In this document: one piece after another, positions 59,239 to 64,000 of the stretch
How the letters are laid out: each line of letters starts with the position of its first letter
Numbering within the stretch: the stretch's first letter is position 1
NCBI GenBank assembly: GCA_019828595.1
Contig: JAHQRK010000008.1
Span: 2,108,001 to 2,172,000 of the forward strand
Direction of reading: 5' to 3'
Length of the DNA: 64,000 nucleotides
From: Aphanomyces cochlioides
Lineage: Eukaryota; Oomycota; Saprolegniomycetes; Saprolegniales; Verrucalvaceae
Position numbers and translations under genes: made by a program
The notes under the pieces: generated by a model
The model's database searches: none
Seen by the model: only the letters and a program-made list of their open reading frames with translations
What the model was told of the DNA's origin: nothing

Positions 59239-60592
59239 CTGCAATGGGGAGGTATATTAATAGACTTTCAATATCTACTAATACTAATATTGCCTACTAA
59301 CGGCTCATCCCACTTCCAAATGCTTCAGCAGATTTTCTACTTTGGGCTTTGGAGTACAGCGATTTTTGACTTGTTGAATAAATACTTGGGGCTTGTTAAT
59401 TTGGGGCTGAAGGTTGGAGCGCGAGCAAAGTCGGGTACTTGGCTACCAGTGGGCGATAGACAGGTTGTCTATGCAAAGTATTGATTGCTGATATTGCTTC
59501 CACTCGTTGAGGGCTGTCAACTTCTTGGAGGCGAAGCCATCTGCGGATCGATGCATGCCATCGGATGAAGCTGACTTCTTGCCAAATTTCTGGCGGAGGC
59601 GGCTTCTTCGATTCGAACTTGGCGGCGTTGTGCGTTGTCCAAATATAGTGAAGGTTGGAAGCACACAGAAGAGCCCAGAGCACAAACAGTATGTCTTGAA
59701 GCTGGCTACCGCGTTCGTTGACTTGAAAGCGGTCGATGTTGGTGATGGCAGTCCAATCGAAATTGACACCGAAGCATCGCCAAGCGGTCGCGTGAAAACG
59801 CCAAAGGGGATACACGCGAGAGCAGGTGTGGAAGGCGTGGTGTTGGTTCTCCGGTGCGTCGCAATTGGTATAGACACAGCAAATTACGTCTGGCTGCTGA
59901 GGTTGCAAGTAGAACAAGCGCGAGTTGACAGGCAGCATGTTGAACAACAGTCGAAACCAAACGTCGCCATGGAGGGGAGGCGGCCAACGGCATGTTTTGC
60001 GGATGAGTCGCACGTAGGTCGCAATATCTTGTTGCTCGACGCGGGACGATGTCGCCACTGGGTGCGGTTTTCCATCCGAAGGGGCGTGATGCGCCAAACG
60101 TGATACGAGTCGCTTGGGCCAACGCTCGAAGGATAGCAATTGATCTTTGAAAAGTGCCTTGAAAGGGTGACTTGTTGTATCGATATCGGTCAAAGCAGTT
60201 CCAGTTCGAACGCCAGACGTGCGGAGGACTTGGTCGAATATCTTGGTGAGGTGGCTATAAACTTGACCAGCACGTTCGGGTGCTGCAAATCCCATCGCGC
60301 CGTTCGCTTGTAACGTCACTTGTGCCGCACGGTTGTTGGATGACAGTCGATCAATAAACGCAGCTCTTGTAGGCCATGTCCCTTGCCGTGTCAAGAAGTC
60401 TTTGAGGCAGTGGAAACCGTTTTGAGACGCATGTCTACACCATCGACGACACAGAGCAGTCTTCACGACATTTGATGTAGCACCCGCAGGACCAACTTGC
60501 AGAGCGGGGTAGGATGTCAGCCACACGGGGAGGTTCAAAAGTTCTTCGAGGCTTGGTGGCGAAGCGGTTCGCTTGGCCATAGGTGTGGCGGC
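59239..60592 (-). mobile_element. E18: family B LINE, 5'-truncated (1.35 kb)
   Basis: Left target copy 59225-59238; the right copy begins tRNA 7. Truncated within 5 nt of E5 and sharing its diagnostic base (GATATT near 59490). Confidence 0.95.
59396..60592 (-). pseudogene. E18 ORF2 C-terminal remnant (~399 codons)
   Basis: Equivalent to E5's remnant, zinc motif included. The open frame continues through antisense tRNA 7 to 60745, giving an accidental 449-codon chimera. Confidence 0.9.
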
Positions 60593-60665
60593 GCTCCTAT
60601 GGCTCAGTTGGTAGAGCGTCAGTCTCATAATCTGAAGGTCGCCAGTTCGATCCTGGCTGGGAGCA
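60593..60665 (+). tRNA. tRNA 7, elongator tRNA-Met(CAT), rebuilt behind E18
   Basis: 73 nt, identical to tRNA 2. Confidence 0.96.
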
Positions 60666-61645
60666 GCCTTTTTCATCCCTTTTTCTTGCCGCACTTGAAC
60701 CGACATTCTCACAAAATCAAGCACACTACCATCGACACACAACAAGTATCACTCTGTCCCCTCCTCGTCAAAATAGCACCACCAGTCAACTAACACACAC
60801 ATTCCATTTGCCACACAAGGCCAGACGCATCGAAATGTTGTACCAACACACTACTCAATATACCTGCACCGACATATGCGCAAGTCTGTGAACGCGGCCA
60901 AAAACATCGCTCGTTCAGTCCTCCTGAGATCTCTTCTTTGCATGCACTCATGCCACTTTGTGTCGTGACAACAAGAACACTACTAAACACCGCGGTCCCA
61001 ATCACTGATCACATGTATTACCTCGTTAGACGCAGAGGCTTAATATTGAATCCCCACGTTGCTTGATAAACGAAAGGTTGACAATACGACAGGAAAAACT
61101 CACGAACGTCTCACTCTTAGCTCTCAAAAGCAGTTCAATAGTGCCAGTGATTTCGATAGTAGTGTCTACAGTCGAAATGAACCAGGGATCGTAGAGTCTC
61201 CATATTGCGAATACTTTTACACAAATGAATGCCGCTGTGGCTACAGTGGTAAAGTGTCAATGGGTTTGTTTTGAATGGAATGAGAAGTGTGTTTACGCAA
61301 GGACTCGATGTGTTTGTGCGCATCCTTCCAGCAAGCATACATCAAGAAAAGTGTAGCGTCGGTCACCGGGGTAAACGCCATGCATTTGTATATGTTTCTA
61401 AGGTTCAAGAATACATGAGAAAGGATCCGTCGATGAGTTCCAGCATTTTTAGTCGTTGGTGGCATGTATGAAGTCTTGTAGACGTCAGTATCTCTATTTT
61501 TGAGGTGGTTTCAAGTGGAAGAAATGTTTGAATTTTTGGTAAGGCGAAAGATGGAGTGCGAGTAGTTTGAGACGAGAGTGGGGTATGAATAGGAAGGTGT
61601 TTGAATGGTGGATTTAGAATTTGAAGTGTCCAATCAAGGCATGCC
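60666..61645. repeat. tRNA-Met array spacer, unit 7
   Basis: 980 bp; carries CCTCCTCG instead of CCTCGTCG near 60765, shared only with unit 8. Confidence 0.93.
60669..60673 (+). terminator. Pol III terminator of tRNA 7
   Basis: T5 run 4 nt after the gene. Confidence 0.8.
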
Positions 61646-61719
61646 GCTCCTATGGCTCAGTTGGTAGAGCGTTCAGTCTCATAATCTGAAGGTCGCCAGT
61701 TCGATCCTGGCTGGGAGCA
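61646..61719 (+). tRNA. tRNA 8, tRNA-Met(CAT) variant with 1-nt insertion
   Basis: 74 nt: an extra T at 61672/61673 between nucleotide 26 and the anticodon stem. Everything else matches tRNA 2, including A and B boxes. The insertion may bulge or shift the anticodon arm, so this copy may be a pseudogene. Confidence 0.85.
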
Positions 61720-62699
61720 GCCTTTTTCATCCCTTTTTCTTGCCGCACTTGAACCGACATTCTCACAAAATCAAGCACACTACCATCGACACACAACAAG
61801 TATCACTCTGTCCCCTCCTCGTCAAAATAGCACCACCAGTCAACTAACACACACATTCCATTTGCCACACAAGGCCAGACGCATCGAAATGTTGTACCAA
61901 CACACTACTCAATATACCTGCACCGACATATGCGCAAGTCTGTGAACGCGGCCAAAAACATCGCTCGTTCAGTCCTCCTGAGATCTCTTCTTTGCATGCA
62001 CTCATGCCACTTTGTGTCGTGACAACAAGAACACTACTAAACACCGCGGTCCCAATCACTGATCACATGTATTACCTCGTTAGACGCAGAGGCTTAATAT
62101 TGAATCCCCACGTTGCTTGATAAACGAAAGGTTGACAATACGACAGGAAAAACTCACGAACGTCTCACTCTTAGCTCTCAAAAGCAGTTCAATAGTGCCA
62201 GTGATTTCGATAGTAGTGTCTACAGTCGAAATGAACCAGGGATCGTAGAGTCTCCATATTGCGAATACTTTTACACAAATGAATGCCGCTGTGGCTACAG
62301 TGGTAAAGTGTCAATGGGTTTGTTTTGAATGGAATGAGAAGTGTGTTTACGCAAGGACTCGATGTGTTTGTGCGCATCCTTCCAGCAAGCATACATCAAG
62401 AAAAGTGTAGCGTCGGTCACCGGGGTAAACGCCATGCATTTGTATATGTTTCTAAGGTTCAAGAATACATGAGAAAGGATCCGTCGATGAGTTCCAGCAT
62501 TTTTAGTCGTTGGTGGCATGTATGAAGTCTTGTAGACGTCAGTATCTCTATTTTTGAGGTGGTTTCAAGTGGAAGAAATGTTTGAATTTTTGGTAAGGCG
62601 AAAGATGGAGTGCGAGTAGTTTGAGACGAGAGTGGGGTATGAATAGGAAGGTGTTTGAATGGTGGATTTAGAATTTGAAGTGTCCAATCAAGGCATGCC
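61720..62699. repeat. tRNA-Met array spacer, unit 8
   Basis: 980 bp, sharing the CCTCCTCG variant with unit 7. Confidence 0.93.
61723..61727 (+). terminator. Pol III terminator of tRNA 8
   Basis: T5 run 4 nt after the gene. Confidence 0.75.
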
Positions 62700-62713
62700 G
62701 CTCCTATGGCTCA
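62700..62713 (+). pseudogene. tRNA-Met 5' remnant (nt 1-14) left of E19
   Basis: Array-side half of another split tRNA gene; the rebuilt gene must lie beyond the window. Confidence 0.95.
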
Positions 62714-64000
62714 CTGCAATGGGGAGGTATATTAATAGACTTTCAATATCTACTAATACTAATATTGCCTACTAACGGCTCATCCCACTTCCAAATGCTT
62801 CAGCAGATTTTCTACCTTGGGCTTTGGAGTACAGCGATTTTTGACTTTTGAATAAATACTTGGGGCTTGTTAATTTGGGGTTGAAGGTTGGAGCGCGAGC
62901 AAAGTCGGGTACTTGGCTACCAGTGGGCGATAGACAGGTTGTCTATGCAAAGTATTGATTGCTGAAATTGCTTCCACTCGTTGAGGGCTGTCAACTTCTT
63001 GGAGGCGAAGCCATCTGCGGATCGATGTATGCCATCGGATGAAGCTGACTTCTTGCCAAATTTCTGGCGGAGGCGGCTCCTTCGATTCGAACTTGGTGGC
63101 GTTGTGCGTTGTCCAAATATAGTGAAGGTTGGAAGCACACAGAAGAGCCCAGAGCACAAACAGTATGTCTTGAAGCTGGCTACCGCGTTCGTTGACTTGA
63201 AAGCGGTCGATGTTGGTGATGGCAGTCCAATCGAAATTGACACCGAAGCATCGCCAAGCGGTCGCGTGAAAACGCCAAAGGGGATACACGCGAGAGCAGG
63301 TGTGGAAGGCGTGGTGTTGGTTCTCCGGTGCGTCGCAATTGGTATAGACACAGCAAATTACGTCTGGCTGCTGAGGTTGCAAGTAGAACAAGCGCGAGTT
63401 GACAGGCAGCATGTTGAACAACAGTCGAAACCAAACGTCGCCATGGAGGGGAGGCGGCCAACGGCATGTTTTGCGGATGAGTCGCACGTAGGTCGCAATA
63501 TCTTGTTGCTCGACGCGGGACGATGTCGCCACTGGGTGCGGTTTTCCATCCGAAGGGGCGTGATGCGCCAAACGTGATACGAGTCGCTTGGGCCAACGCT
63601 CGAAGGATAGCAATTGATCTTTGAAAAGTGCCTTGAAAGGGTGACTTGTTGTATCGATATCGGTCAAAGCAGTTCCAGTTCGAACGCCAGACGTGCGGAG
63701 GACTTGGTCGAATATCTTGGTGAGGTGGCTATAAACTTGACCAGCACGTTCGGGTGCTGCAAATCCCATCGCGCCGTTCGCTTGTAACGTCACTTGTGCC
63801 GCACGGTTGTTGGATGACAGTCGATCAATAAACGCAGCTCTTGTAGGCCATGTCCCTTGCCGTGTCAAGAAGTCTTTGAGGCAGTGGAAACCGTTTTGAG
63901 ACGCATGTCTACACCATCGACGACACAGAGCAGTCTTCACGACATTTGATTTAGCACCCGCAGGACCAACTTGCAGAGCGGGGTAGGATGTCAGCCACAC
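62714..64000 (-). mobile_element. E19: family B LINE, 3' part (cut by window edge)
   Basis: 3' UTR with a 1-bp deletion (GACTTTTG for GACTTGTTG region, near 62846) and the C-terminal part of ORF2. Total length unknown. Confidence 0.93.
62870..64000 (-). CDS. E19 ORF2, C-terminal part (partial)
   Basis: About 376 codons matching the C-terminus of E14 ORF2, including the CX4CX7HX4C motif, with several substitutions (GAKSN for GATSN, NATKF for NAAKF, WHTSIRR for WHASIRR, final PSTPN). Open to the right edge. This is the most diverged B copy in the window. Confidence 0.88.
   Translation of the reverse strand: MWLTSYPALQVGPAGAKSNVVKTALCRRWCRHASQNGFHCLKDFLTRQGTWPTRAAFIDRLSSNNRAAQVTLQANGAMGFAAPERAGQVYSHLTKIFDQVLRTSGVRTGTALTDIDTTSHPFKALFKDQLLSFERWPKRLVSRLAHHAPSDGKPHPVATSSRVEQQDIATYVRLIRKTCRWPPPLHGDVWFRLLFNMLPVNSRLFYLQPQQPDVICCVYTNCDAPENQHHAFHTCSRVYPLWRFHATAWRCFGVNFDWTAITNIDRFQVNERGSQLQDILFVLWALLCASNLHYIWTTHNATKFESKEPPPPEIWQEVSFIRWHTSIRRWLRLQEVDSPQRVEAISAINTLHRQPVYRPLVAKYPTLLALQPSTPN

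Noticed and set aside
59396..60745. 449-codon frame joining antisense tRNA 7 to the LINE ORF2 tail
   Set aside because: The antisense of this tRNA happens to have no stop in that frame (the QDRTGDLQIMRL type of translation), so truncated elements fuse to it by chance. The same happens at 34916-35701. No evidence of expression.
1..64000. Bacterial-style GTG/TTG starts and operons
   Set aside because: Content is eukaryotic (Pol III tRNA arrays, LINEs). GTG and TTG ends reported here only mark open-frame limits.

Overview
The window is eukaryotic. It is a tandem array of elongator tRNA-Met(CAU) genes, all on the + strand with a 1,053-bp period, into which at least 19 non-LTR retrotransposon (LINE) copies have inserted. 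No ordinary host protein-coding gene could be recognised. The LINEs encode ORF1, plus an ORF2 with an APE/EEP-type endonuclease, a reverse transcriptase and a C-terminal CCHC zinc-binding motif, which is the L1/Tx1-like architecture. An oomycete or other stramenopile host is only my weak guess from the type of elements; nothing here proves it.

All 19 copies lie on the - strand, antisense to the tRNA, and all use the same site. The element 3' end follows GCTCCTATGGCTCA, tRNA nucleotides 1-14, inside the A box. Another copy of this 14-mer (14-16 bp target duplication) follows the element 5' end. Because the duplication starts at or just before tRNA nucleotide 1, a complete tRNA gene is rebuilt to the right of each insertion, and insertions stack one beside another. 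I define three families by sequence. Family A (E1-E3, E6-E12, E15, E17) is about 8.1 kb with ORF1 (821 aa), ORF2 and a third, 3'-located ORF3 (about 458 aa). ORF3 looks like a chromodomain joined to a papain-like cysteine protease-like domain and a basic tail. Family B (E5, E13, E14, E16, E18, E19) is about 7.3 kb with ORF1 (999 aa) and ORF2 (1384 aa) and no ORF3. Family C (E4) is about 9.3 kb, with ORF1, a frameshifted ORF2 and a 2.3-kb 3' region holding a 57-bp minisatellite and a run of hairpins.

Layout. 1-17990: stack E1 (A), E2 (A), E3 (A), E4 (C), E5 (B), ending at tRNA 1. 17991-21149: three intact tandem tRNA units. 21150-35548: stack E6-E12 (all A; E9 is full length), ending at tRNA 4. 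35549-37050: one tRNA unit plus E13 (B). 37051-52992: one tRNA unit, then E14 (B, full length with intact ORFs), E15 (A, 195 bp) and E16 (B, full length), ending at tRNA 6. 52993-60592: one unit, then E17 (A) and E18 (B), ending at tRNA 7. 60593-62699: two units (tRNA 7 and a 74-nt variant, tRNA 8). 62700-64000: start of E19 (B).

How it works together (inference): the ORF2 endonuclease nicks the tRNA sense strand between A14 and G15. The freed 3' end primes reverse transcription of an RNA whose 3' end, in families A and B, folds into a conserved three-way junction. The host keeps usable tRNA genes because their Pol III promoters are internal and are restored. E14 is the best candidate for an active copy.
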